DNA of 64,000 nucleotides from CAWIOX01 sp963837775. Its GTDB lineage: Bacteria; Pseudomonadota; Gammaproteobacteria; Burkholderiales; Burkholderiaceae_D. The position numbers and the translations under genes are program-made. Positions 54,801-63,005 of the stretch are shown in pieces. Positions within the stretch are counted from its first letter, which is position 1, and each line of letters opens with the position of its first letter. The stretch is taken from positions 434,001-498,000 of the forward strand of contig CAWIOX010000004.1 in the NCBI GenBank assembly GCA_963837775.1. The letters run 5' to 3'. The notes under the pieces are model-generated. The model was not told where the DNA came from. It worked only from the letters and a program-made list of their open reading frames with translations, and ran no database searches.

Positions 54801-55787
54801 TCAACAAGGAACTACTTGCAGCATGATTTTTCCGGTATGCGCGCTTGATTCCATCATTGCATGAGCCTGAGCCGCCTGTTCGAGAGGAAAAACCTGATGA
54901 ATGACCGGCTTTATTTCACCAGCCTCGATCAATGGCCAAACACGCTCATGCAAGTTCTTTGCTATAGCTGCCTTGAACTCCACCGAACGTGGTCGCAGAG
55001 TCGACCCGCTGATGCTCAGGCGACGGCGCAGTATCTGCCCCAAGTCAACAGTTGCCTTCGATCCGCCAAGCAAGGCGATCAAGCCCAACCGTCCATCATC
55101 GGCCAGACAACTGATCTCACGTGCAACATAATCCCCCGCCACCATATCCAGGATCACGTCCACCCCCCTGCCCTGCGTAAGCGACTTCACAACTTCAACG
55201 AAATCTTCAGTCCTGTAATTGATGCCGCGCTCAGCCCCCAATGCCTCACAGGCACGGCACTTGCCATCAGTGCCGGCAGTTGCGAACACCCTGTGTCCGA
55301 AAGCTCTTGCCATCTGAATTGCAGTCACGCCAATGCCCGACGTTCCGCCCTGCACCAGCAAAGTTTCATCGCCTTCCAGGTGCGCCCGATCAAACACATT
55401 ACTCCATACGGTGAAATATGTTTCCGGCAGCGATGCTGCCTCAATGGCACTTAAGCCAGTCGGCAGCGGCAGGCACAACATCAACGGCGCGGCACAATAC
55501 TCCGCATAGCCGCCGCCTTGCACAAGTGCGCAAACCATATCGCCCAACTTTAAGCTGCTGCCAGCCAGATCGCCTCCGACAATCTCGCCTGCCACTTCCA
55601 GACCCGGCAAATCCGAGGCACCTGCAGGGACCGGATAATGCCCCATGCGCTGCAATACATCGGGCCGATTGATGCCTGCTGCATGCACCTTGAGCATCAC
55701 TTCGCCCGATTTAAGTATCGGCAGCGGGCGCTCGCACAAGCGCAGCATTTCAGGAGGTCCGTACTGACTGATTTCGATCGCGCGCAT
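54801..55787 (-). CDS. NAD(P)H:quinone oxidoreductase (zinc-free MDR, PIG3-like)
   Basis: 328 aa. MDR fold: N-terminal GroES-like part (LKVHAAGINRPDVLQRMGHYPVPAG), NADP motif VQGGTSGIGVTAIQMARAFG, and a segment DVILDMVAGDYVAREI. No zinc ligands. The sequence is closest to the human PIG3/TP53I3-type quinone oxidoreductases. It precedes tpiA on the same strand, a pairing common in Burkholderiales. Physiological substrate not established. Confidence 0.9.
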   Translation of the reverse strand: MRAIEISQYGPPEMLRLCERPLPILKSGEVMLKVHAAGINRPDVLQRMGHYPVPAGASDLPGLEVAGEIVGGDLAGSSLKLGDMVCALVQGGGYAEYCAAPLMLCLPLPTGLSAIEAASLPETYFTVWSNVFDRAHLEGDETLLVQGGTSGIGVTAIQMARAFGHRVFATAGTDGKCRACEALGAERGINYRTEDFVEVVKSLTQGRGVDVILDMVAGDYVAREISCLADDGRLGLIALLGGSKATVDLGQILRRRLSISGSTLRPRSVEFKAAIAKNLHERVWPLIEAGEIKPVIHQVFPLEQAAQAHAMMESSAHTGKIMLQVVPC

Positions 55788-55978
55788 GACATGAATCCAG
55801 AGTGAAAGATAAGTTCTTCATTTTAATGGAAGAAGTTATCTTCCGATCACTCGCCCAAATGTTGCGCAGAACATCAGGAAGTTGAATCCGGCAAGCTGCC
55901 GGACTGAAGATGAATAGCCTGCAAGACAGGAAAATTCATGCAAGAATGCTTTTTTTGCCCTCACCCGACAGACCGACC

Positions 55979-56392
55979 ATGACGAATAGCGCCGCAAATT
56001 TCAATCAAAAACAACAATCCTTCCTGCCCGGATTGCTTGGCGTGGAGATGATCAGTGTCGGTGCCGAAGGCGCGCAGGGCCGGATGCAGGTGCAGCAGCA
56101 TCATCTTGCGCCCAACGGCTTCCTGCATGCCGCCTCGGTCGTGATGCTGGCCGATACCTGCTGCGGCTACGGCTGCCTCGCCAACCTGCCGGAAGGCGCG
56201 CTCAGCTTCACCACCATCGAGCTCAAAAGCAACCATCTCGGCACCGCCCGCGACGGCGTCATCAGTTGCAAGGCCAGCCCGATCCATCTGGGCAAGACCA
56301 CCCAGGTATGGGATGCGACCGTGAGCAATGAGGCAGGCAAGACCATCGCGCTATTCCGCTGCACCCAGATGGTGTTATGGCCCAAAGGATGA
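55979..56392 (+). CDS. PaaI-family hotdog thioesterase
   Basis: 137 aa from ATG 55979 (MTNSAANFNQKQQSFLPGLLG); an upstream ATG at 55910 is possible but adds a non-conserved stretch. Hotdog motifs: HHLAPNGFLHAASVVMLADTCCGYGC, in which NGFLHAA...D aligns with the catalytic Asn/His/Asp region of PaaI-type enzymes, then FTTIELKSNHLGTARDG. It likely hydrolyses aromatic or short acyl-CoAs. It is divergent from the quinone oxidoreductase gene. Confidence 0.87.
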   Translation: MTNSAANFNQKQQSFLPGLLGVEMISVGAEGAQGRMQVQQHHLAPNGFLHAASVVMLADTCCGYGCLANLPEGALSFTTIELKSNHLGTARDGVISCKASPIHLGKTTQVWDATVSNEAGKTIALFRCTQMVLWPKG

Positions 56393-56443
56393 CATCGCGG
56401 CAGCATCAAGGGCGCTGACACCAGCTGAAATTTATATGAAAAT

Positions 56444-56523
56444 TGAGGGGTATATGCCAAAACAGGCCTGTTGCCGCACGATTTCATTGCCTTATAAATA
56501 ATACTAACCCCAGTATATTTAAC
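56444..56523 (+). repeat. 3'-proximal ~78 bp repeat family, copy R5
   Basis: Begins about 52 bases after the thioesterase stop with gaggggtata, has a central gttgccgcacg, and ends aataatactaaccccagtat. It lies between convergent genes. Confidence 0.7.
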
Positions 56524-56569
56524 CGCAGAAACCCGTGCCGCGGACGTGCTGCGGCCTGTCAGGCAACAT

Positions 56570-57229
56570 TTAAGGACGACGGGCAGCAGCCGCAGCGGCC
56601 AGTTCCTGCGCCACCTCTTCATCGCTCACCTGCGGGAAGTAGCGGTAGAACTGCCCGACTGCCATGAAATTTTCCGGGGCGTGCAGGCACACTACCTGAT
56701 CGGCATAGCCGGCCACGCTCTGGAGGCTGTCCGGCGCACCGACCGGCGTGGCGCAAATCAGTTTCTTCGGTTTTTTTGCCCGTACCGATTTCAGTGCGGC
56801 AATCATGGTGGCGCCGGTTGCAATCCCGTCATCCACCACAATCACAATCCGGCCGGCCGGATCAATTTGAGCTTGCTGCGGCAGATAGGACGCACGCCGC
56901 GCCTTGATCACGGCCATCTGACGTTCTTTTTCGCTGGCAACCTCGGCCGCCTCGGCGCCAGAGATGCCGTGATACGGGTTCAGGAACAGGTTGCCGTCTT
57001 CATCGACTGCACCCAGCGCAAATTCGGGATTGAATGGCGATGCCACCTTGCGCACCAGCACCACATCAAGCTGCCCGCCCAGTTGTTCGGCGATGATGCG
57101 TCCCATCGGCACCGCGCCGCGCGGGATCGCGAGGATCAATGGATTCTTGCCCTGATACGCCTTCAGGCGCTCAGCCAGTTGTTGCGCCGCCTCCTGCCTA
57201 TCTTCAAAACCATGCGCCAATCTGCTCAT
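56570..57229 (-). CDS. Phosphoribosyltransferase (PRTase domain)
   Basis: 219 aa. The PRPP loop is IVIVVDDGIATGATM (about 130-144), with the preceding IPRGAVPMGRIIAEQLGGQLDVVLVRKVASPFNPEFALGAV typical of the COG1926 family. It often co-occurs with, or is fused to, a dienelactone-hydrolase domain; an alpha/beta hydrolase gene lies 2.4 kb away in the same cluster. The base substrate is unknown. Transcribed from the minus strand, divergent from the kinase-like gene. Confidence 0.88.
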   Translation of the reverse strand: MSRLAHGFEDRQEAAQQLAERLKAYQGKNPLILAIPRGAVPMGRIIAEQLGGQLDVVLVRKVASPFNPEFALGAVDEDGNLFLNPYHGISGAEAAEVASEKERQMAVIKARRASYLPQQAQIDPAGRIVIVVDDGIATGATMIAALKSVRAKKPKKLICATPVGAPDSLQSVAGYADQVVCLHAPENFMAVGQFYRYFPQVSDEEVAQELAAAAAARRP

Positions 57230-57437
57230 CGTACATTCCCTTCCAGCCCTTAAGAAGCATAGCTCCGGCGCTGCATCGCATATTGATGCGCATCATGCTG
57301 ACAAAATTACCGCTACGGACCTTTATACGTTTGATCCACCGCAGAGATCATGAGGAATTTCCGGCATAAGGTTTGAGTTGTAATGGCGTTACGACTATTC
57401 AATCAATTCAACCCATTTCCCAGCGAGCGCAACGTCC

Positions 57438-58460
57438 ATGCACACTCAAACTGCCAGCCACGACCGGACTGTCACCTTCCTGCTGAATCCGGACAGTTAC
57501 CCCGGCCATCCCGAGGTCAAGGCGATCGAGACGCATATGTCGTGGATTTTCCTGGCGGGCCAGTTCGCCTACAAAATGAAGAAGACGATGGTGTATGACC
57601 ATCTCGATTACAGCACGCTGGCAGCCAGGCATCATTTTTGCGAAGAAGAATTGCGCCTGAACCAGCGCTTCAGCACCGACGTCTATCTGGAGCTGGTGCC
57701 GGTGACTGCCGACCGGGAAGATCAACTCAGCCTGCATGGCGCAGGAAAAACAGTGGAATGGCTGATCAAGATGCGGCGCCTGCCATCTGATCGGATGATG
57801 GATTACCGCTTGCGGCATCACGCGATCCTGCCGCATGAGATTCGCAAAGTGGCAGAATTGCTGAGCCGCTTTTACCTCCGTTGCACGCCCGCCGCGATCT
57901 CTGCAGCGCAATACCGGCAGCAGCTGATGCAGAACATCGATGCCACCGAAAACGCGCTGATGCAGTTCTCTGCCATCCTGGCGCAGGAAAGCATCCGGCA
58001 CATCGGCTCACAGCTGCGCGCGATGGTGCAACTGCAATCCAAACGCTTTGATGAACGGCTCCGAACCGGAAAAATCATCGAAGGCCATGCCGACCTGCGA
58101 CCTGAACATATCTGCCTGGAAGCCGAACCCGTGATCTTCGACTGCCTGGAATTTTCGCAAAAACTGCGCGTACTGGATGCGGCAGACGATATCGGCTTTC
58201 TTGCACTGGAATGCGAGCGCATGGGATTTCCCGGCATCGGCAGCACGCTGCTGAGCATCTATCTATCGCAAACCGGGGATCACGTGCCCGACGTGCTGCT
58301 GCATTTCTATAAAGCCTATCGCGCTTATGTCAGGGCAAAAATCGCGATCTGGCATCATCGGGAAGCACAATATCGCCGCTCGCCGCAATGGCTCAGGCAA
58401 GCGGAGCAATACCTGACCCTCGCCAGCCGCCATGCGCACGCATGGGCCAATTCAACTTGA
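57438..58460 (+). CDS. Aminoglycoside-phosphotransferase-like protein (COG2187 N-terminal type)
   Basis: 340 aa. N-terminal lobe with ETHMSWIFLAGQFAYKMKK (ATP-lobe Lys), a catalytic-loop-like GHADLRPEHICL near residues 215-226 and IFDCLEF near 231-237, then LDAADDIGFLALE. This resembles the kinase-like half of COG2187 proteins, which in full-length forms carries a C-terminal P-loop kinase; that half is absent here. The substrate is unknown. It lies between phosphoribosyl genes, suggesting a nucleotide or sugar-phosphate role. Confidence 0.8.
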   Translation: MHTQTASHDRTVTFLLNPDSYPGHPEVKAIETHMSWIFLAGQFAYKMKKTMVYDHLDYSTLAARHHFCEEELRLNQRFSTDVYLELVPVTADREDQLSLHGAGKTVEWLIKMRRLPSDRMMDYRLRHHAILPHEIRKVAELLSRFYLRCTPAAISAAQYRQQLMQNIDATENALMQFSAILAQESIRHIGSQLRAMVQLQSKRFDERLRTGKIIEGHADLRPEHICLEAEPVIFDCLEFSQKLRVLDAADDIGFLALECERMGFPGIGSTLLSIYLSQTGDHVPDVLLHFYKAYRAYVRAKIAIWHHREAQYRRSPQWLRQAEQYLTLASRHAHAWANST

Positions 58461-58471
58461 AAATCCATTTT

Positions 58472-59425
58472 TCAAGGGATGTGGCGGATCGTATCGGCAA
58501 ACATTTTCGAGCAATCGAGCACCGTCAGTTTTTGCAATGCCTGCGCATCGCTGATCCGGAACGGCAGCACGGTATTGGCAATGATCATCCGGTCCAGCAT
58601 ATCTCCGGCCAGCACCGCGCTGGCAGCGCCCACCAGCAAGCCGTGCGTCGCCACCGCATACACCGCGGTCGCCCCGCCCTTGCGACAGGCGACGGCGGCG
58701 CGCTGCATCGTGGTGCCGCTGCTGACCAGATCATCCACGATGACCGCCACCCGCCCCTGCATGTCGCCCACCAGCATATCGCCGCTGACCACGTCCAGCG
58801 CACGGTATTTTTCCATCATTCCGGTACCGACCGGACGCTTGAGCACTGTGCTTAGTGCCTGCCGAAACTGCTCGGCCCGCTTCATGCCGCCGGCATCGGG
58901 CGACACCACCGTCACCTCGGCATCCGCCACCAGCGCCGCGATATGCGCGACGAAGATCGCGTTGGCCTCAAGATGCTCGGTACGACATCGAAACGCGTTC
59001 TGGAACGCGGCAAGATTGTGCACATCGATCGTCACCACCGCATCGGTGCCGACCGCCTCGAACAGGCGGGCGATGTATTGCGTGGTGACCGGATCGCGCA
59101 ATTGCGTCTTGCGATCCTTGCGGGAATAGGCCAGATAAGGCACCAGCGCTGTCACCCTGGCCGCGCACGCATCCTTCAGGCAAGCGATGAACAGCAGCAG
59201 GCGACACAACTTGTCGTTGGCGCTCAGCGCGTGATCGCCATACAGCGAATGGAGCACGAACACGTCCTTGCCCTGCACGTTGACCATCGGCCTGATCTTG
59301 TGCTCGCCATCCTCGAACTCACGCACTTCATGCGGGCTTAATGGCACACCGGCCTGCTGGCTGACCCGCTCGCCAAAATCCCTGCTGGCGTCCAACGTGA
59401 AAAACCGTATCCGATCAGCATGCAT
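58472..59425 (-). CDS. Ribose-phosphate pyrophosphokinase paralogue
   Basis: 317 aa from ATG 59423-59425 behind GAGGAAG. PRPP synthetase fold: EFEDGEHKIRPMVNVQGKDVFVLHSLYG, ALVPYLAYSRKDRKTQLRDPVTTQYIARLFEAVG, the DVHN metal site, and the PRPP loop VAVIVDDLVSSGTTM. The flexible loop (SRKDRKTQLRDP) differs from the ARQDRRVRSARVP of the classical Prs, so this is a divergent second enzyme rather than the housekeeping Prs. It faces the kinase-like gene (convergent; 11-base gap). Confidence 0.88.
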   Translation of the reverse strand: MHADRIRFFTLDASRDFGERVSQQAGVPLSPHEVREFEDGEHKIRPMVNVQGKDVFVLHSLYGDHALSANDKLCRLLLFIACLKDACAARVTALVPYLAYSRKDRKTQLRDPVTTQYIARLFEAVGTDAVVTIDVHNLAAFQNAFRCRTEHLEANAIFVAHIAALVADAEVTVVSPDAGGMKRAEQFRQALSTVLKRPVGTGMMEKYRALDVVSGDMLVGDMQGRVAVIVDDLVSSGTTMQRAAVACRKGGATAVYAVATHGLLVGAASAVLAGDMLDRMIIANTVLPFRISDAQALQKLTVLDCSKMFADTIRHIP

Positions 59426-59607
59426 GGCCACTTCCTCTTTTTTGTCATGTCCATCGCTATCTTGTTCGATTCCGCAACGGCCGGATTGAGAGGAATCAAG
59501 CAGATTGCACATAATTTAAGCAGAATCAACAAAGCCGGCTGCGCTACCGACCGCAGCGCGATGCCGCGTCATATCATCAAAAATATACTCAAGAAGGCTT
59601 CGCAACC

Positions 59608-60268
59608 ATGAAAACCGTCCGTTTCGATCAGGTGGTATCGGTTCCTGCTGCAGACGCGACTATCGAAGGACGACTGATACTGCCCGACTCAGCGATCGGC
59701 ATCGTGGTGTTCGCCCACGGCAGCGGCAGTTCGCGCCATAGCCCGCGCAACAACTATGTGGCCAGCGTGCTGCATCAGGCACAGATCGGCACGCTGCTGC
59801 TGGATCTGCTGACGCCGCAGGAAGATGAACAGTATGCGAACCGGTTCGATATCGGCCTGCTCACCCGGCGTCTGCTGGACGCGCTGGCATGGCTGCACAG
59901 CGAAGCACGCAGCCGGCCATACCGGCGCGGCCATCTTCGGCGCCAGTACCGGCGCTGCCGCCGCACTGGAAGCCGCCGCCGTGCTGGGCGACGGCATCAG
60001 CGCCGTCGTATCGCGCGGCGGCCGCCCCGATCTGGCCAGCAGCAACGCGCTGCGTCAGGTACGGGCGCCGACCCTGCTGATCGTCGGTGCGCAGGACCAG
60101 CAGGTGCTGCAGCTGAATCGACAGGCCTATGCCCAGTTGCAATGCGAAAAATCCCTGCAGATCATCCCCGGCGCGACCCATTTGTTCGAAGAAGCCGGCA
60201 CTTTGGAACAGGTCGCCCACAGCGCATCCGACTGGCTTGAAAGAATGTTCCGGCGCCAGCCGACGTAG
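59608..60268 (+). CDS. Dienelactone-hydrolase-like alpha/beta hydrolase, interrupted by a +1 frameshift
   Basis: Frame 1 (MKTVRFDQVVSVPAADATIEGRLILPDSAIGIVVFAHGSGSSRHSPRN) runs to ALAWLHSEAR. The next frame supplies the nucleophile elbow IFGASTGAAAALEAA, then LLIVGAQDQQVLQLN (Asp) and PGATHLFEEAGTLEQVA (His). One extra base near 59911-59914 separates the two; the joined protein is 219 aa. This family typically accompanies COG1926 phosphoribosyltransferases. Confidence 0.86.
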
Positions 60269-60334
60269 CTAGACAACCAGCAACATTGGTCGCGCTGCGC
60301 ACTGATAACATAGCTGCGCTGCCGCGAACGCCCC

Positions 60335-60442
60335 GGAGTTACCCACATTTTCTGTGGATAACTCTGTGCGCAAGAACCCATGCAATTTGTTAAGTCATTG
60401 ATACACAACACTTTTATAGCAATGCAGGATTGCGTTGCATGG
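60335..60442 (+). repeat. DnaA-box hairpin repeat, copy D1
   Basis: A ~107-bp element. Bases 60338-60375 are the 38-nt invariant block: ttacccaca, a 5-nt ttttc loop, tgtggataa (inverse of the DnaA box TTATCCACA), then ctctgtgcgcaag. A conserved 3' half follows, with aagtcattgat, tttta and atgcaggatt. It lies between the hydrolase gene and the DUF1304 gene. Confidence 0.9.
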
Positions 60443-60533
60443 TCTGAAAACCAGTGATTGCATCAGCAGCCGGCGCCAACCCGATCTCATGTCAGAATGA
60501 GTCGAAACCAACTTCTCAAACAAAGGAGCTTTC

Positions 60534-60890
60534 TTGTCACTCATCGCCAGCATCGTCATAGCCCTGATCGGGCTCCTGCATGTCTACATCCTCGTGCTGG
60601 AAATGTTTCTTTGGGATAAGCCAGCCGGACTGCGCGCGTTCGGCCAAACCCGGGAAGCCGCCGCCGCCTCGAAAGTTCTCGCTGCCAACCAGGGGCTGTA
60701 CAACGGTTTCCTGGCCGCCGGCCTGTTCTGGGGCCTGAGTCTTGGCGCCGGCGGCACCGGCGTGAAGGTGTTCTTCCTCTGCTGCGTGCTGATTGCGGGC
60801 TTGTACGGTGCGGCAAGCGCCAACCGGAAGATCCTGTTTGTCCAGGCCGTTCCAGCGGCCCTTGGCCTGGTTCTGCTGCTCCTGTCATGA
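60534..60890 (+). CDS. DUF1304 family membrane protein
   Basis: 118 aa from a TTG at 60534-60536, with AAAGGAG seven bases upstream. Four hydrophobic segments (~4-26, ~52-70, ~75-93, ~99-117). N-terminal HVYILVLEMFLWDKPAGLRAFG and NQGLYNGFLAAGLFWGL are DUF1304 hallmarks. Predicted inner-membrane protein of unknown function. Confidence 0.87.
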   Translation: MSLIASIVIALIGLLHVYILVLEMFLWDKPAGLRAFGQTREAAAASKVLAANQGLYNGFLAAGLFWGLSLGAGGTGVKVFFLCCVLIAGLYGAASANRKILFVQAVPAALGLVLLLLS

Positions 60891-61010
60891 GCGCAGGACT
60901 TGTGCCGCATCAGATCATGCTCAACTCAGACCCATGCATACTGATCAAGCAGCTCCGCTGACGCGATCCGATTATGTCAAATACCAGACAAAATACTCAA
61001 GGATGTACCA

Positions 61011-61493
61011 ATGACGATCAAGCACCACTTGGCGCAAGTCAATATTGCCAGAGCCAAAGCCCCTCTCGACACGCCGACAATGAAAGGCTTTGTCGACCAG
61101 CTCGACCACATCAACAAGCTGGCGGAAATGAGCCCCGGCTTCGTGTGGCGGCTGCAAACTGAAGACGGCGATGCAACGGCGCTTCAAATTTTCGAAGATC
61201 CGCTGATCATCGTCAACATGTCAGTCTGGGAGTCCTTCGAAGCGCTGAAGGATTATGTCTATTCAGGCGATCATCTGACTGTGTTGAGAAACAAGAAAAA
61301 CTGGTTCGAGAAGCCGGACGCGCCCATCCTGGCGTTATGGTGGGTGCCGGCAGGCCAACTGCCGACGGTTGAATCCGCCAAACTCGTGCTGGAAACACTC
61401 ACAGAAAAAGGCGCGACGCCGGAGGCATTTACATTCGCCAAGCCATTCCCCGCACCGGAAAACAGTACGGCTGCGCGGGTGCAATTCGCCTGA
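61011..61493 (+). CDS. DUF3291 domain protein
   Basis: 160 aa, soluble. The domain reads LAQVNIARAKAPLDTPTMKGFVDQLDHINKLAEMSPGFVWRLQ, VNMSVWESFEALKDYVYSGDH, and LWWVPAGQLPTVESAKLVLETL. This fits the DUF3291 family (ferredoxin-like, related to dimeric alpha-beta barrel monooxygenases). Function unknown. The start is supported by AAGGA in ctcaaggatgtaccaATG. Confidence 0.88.
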   Translation: MTIKHHLAQVNIARAKAPLDTPTMKGFVDQLDHINKLAEMSPGFVWRLQTEDGDATALQIFEDPLIIVNMSVWESFEALKDYVYSGDHLTVLRNKKNWFEKPDAPILALWWVPAGQLPTVESAKLVLETLTEKGATPEAFTFAKPFPAPENSTAARVQFA

Positions 61494-61594
61494 CGTGCCC
61501 CAAATCGCTCGCTTGGCAGCTATTTAAATGACTAATCCGACAGGCTGCCGGAGATTCCCTCCGATACTGGCCGCAGTTACGACGAAACCATCCT

Positions 61595-61701
61595 GAAGTT
61601 ACCCACATTTTCTGTGGATAACTCTGTGCGCAAGAACTCATGCCATTTGCTAAGCCATTGATATAAAACAATTTTATGACAATGCAGGATTCCGTTGCAG
61701 C
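61595..61701 (+). repeat. DnaA-box hairpin repeat, copy D2
   Basis: The 38-nt block at 61598-61635 is identical to D1, and the 3' half is diverged at scattered positions. It lies 102 bases after the DUF3291 stop and is paired with D3 across a ~108-base spacer. Confidence 0.9.
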
Positions 61702-61809
61702 CGCTTGTGAAGGGCCAGGCGGATAGCCGGAAACTGCAGGCGCCCTGTCAGCGCCCTGCACGCGATGCATTTCGGATTGACAACTTGCATCCATTGACGG
61801 AAACGCCCG

Positions 61810-61914
61810 CGAGTTACCCACATTTTCTGTGGATAACTCTGTGCGCAAGGCGTCATGGAAATGCTTAAGTCATTGATGCAAAACGCTTTTATTCCTATGC
61901 AGGATTACGCCGCA
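61810..61914 (+). repeat. DnaA-box hairpin repeat, copy D3
   Basis: The 38-nt block at 61812-61849 is identical; the 3' half keeps taagtcattgat and atgcaggattacg. The rest of the gap to the SDR gene (61915-62056) shows nothing recognisable. Confidence 0.9.
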
Positions 61915-62056
61915 CCGGCCCACAATCATTGCCGAACAACAACAAACATGGCTTGCAGACCATCGCAAGCAGGAGCAAAGACCAGCAGCACCTACTCCGT
62001 TTCAGCATGCCATCGCTCTACGGCAAGCGCCGCGCACGAACCGGGTCGCTCCGGAA

Positions 62057-62656
62057 CTATAAGACCCGATACACCTGACCGGTCTGCCGGCCTTCGACGC
62101 TCCTGCTGTAGGCCAGCGCGACTCGGCTGGCGGGGACTGCCTCGAAGCCGCGGAAATACGGGCCGTAGCCCTCCATCGATTCCTGCAGCACCGACGGGCT
62201 GACCACGTTGATCCGCAGGCCGCGCGGCAGTTCGATCGCGCTGGCTCTGGCGAATCCCTCCACGGCGGCGTTGACCGTGGTCGCGTTGACGCCATACAAG
62301 ATCGGCTGCTCAGTCAGGATGCCGCTGGTCAGCGTGATCGAACCGTCATCATTCAGGAAATCAATGCCGGCCAGGGCCACGTTGATTTGCCCCATCAACT
62401 TGTCCTGCAAGCCGACGGCAAACAACTCCGGCGTAAATTCCGCCAGCGGGCCGAAATGCACCTTGCCGGCGGCAACCACAATCGCATCCACTTTGCCGGT
62501 CTGCGCAAACAGCGCGCGCACCTTGCCGATATCGGTGATGTCGACCTGGTAATCGCCGTGGGTATTGCCCACCTGGATGATCTCGTGACGGGTGCCGAGC
62601 TCTTGCACGACCGCCTTGCCGATGGTGCCACTGGCACCGATAACGATGATTTTCAT
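62057..62656 (-). CDS. Short-chain dehydrogenase (atypical, small)
   Basis: 199 aa from the third codon of the frame (MKIIVIGASGTIGKAVVQEL), whose ATG is about six bases after AAAGG. GASGTIG Rossmann motif, a short NAD-binding core, and a segment GILTEQPILYGVNATTVNAAVEGFARASAIELPRGLRINVVSP. The catalytic Tyr-x3-Lys is absent: the segment has YGVNATTVN where YSAAK is expected, so its activity is uncertain. It belongs to a small SDR subgroup common in Burkholderiales. Confidence 0.85.
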   Translation of the reverse strand: MKIIVIGASGTIGKAVVQELGTRHEIIQVGNTHGDYQVDITDIGKVRALFAQTGKVDAIVVAAGKVHFGPLAEFTPELFAVGLQDKLMGQINVALAGIDFLNDDGSITLTSGILTEQPILYGVNATTVNAAVEGFARASAIELPRGLRINVVSPSVLQESMEGYGPYFRGFEAVPASRVALAYSRSVEGRQTGQVYRVL

Positions 62657-62769
62657 GGCCATCCTTTGGGAGTGTTGGAAAGTGATGCCGCTGCACCTTT
62701 TGCGCTGGCGGCGATCAGCATTTCCATTATTGTCGCAATCAGGACTGAAATGAATGCGAGCAGGCTCCT

Positions 62770-62876
62770 GAAGTTACCCACATTTTCTGTGGATAACTCT
62801 GTGCGCAAGAGCTCGCCGGATTGCCTAAGTTATTGATGTAAAAAGCTTTTATGGCCATGCAGGATTACGCTGCAGC
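62770..62876 (+). repeat. DnaA-box hairpin repeat, copy D4
   Basis: The 38-nt block at 62772-62809 is identical to the others. It lies 113 bases beyond the SDR start and is paired with D5 across a ~130-base spacer that resembles the D2-D3 spacer. Confidence 0.9.
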
Positions 62877-63005
62877 GGCTTGCAGACGGGGAGTCGGGCC
62901 GCCGGGAAATTGTTAGCCATAGCTGTAGCGCGGCCCGCGGCCTCTTTCTGTCAGCACATTGCGCGCTCTGGATTGATGACCAGCCCCGATTGATCGGAAC
63001 ACTCC

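Noticed and set aside
3951..60268. Programmed ribosomal frameshifting as the cause of the broken genes
   Set aside because: Too many unrelated genes, no shared slippery sequence or downstream stimulator, and none is known to be frameshift-regulated.
60127..61856. Minus-strand ORFs sharing the peptide CAQSYPQKMWV
   Set aside because: The shared peptide is the translation of the DNA repeat in one frame; flanks are unrelated and there are no ribosome-binding sites.
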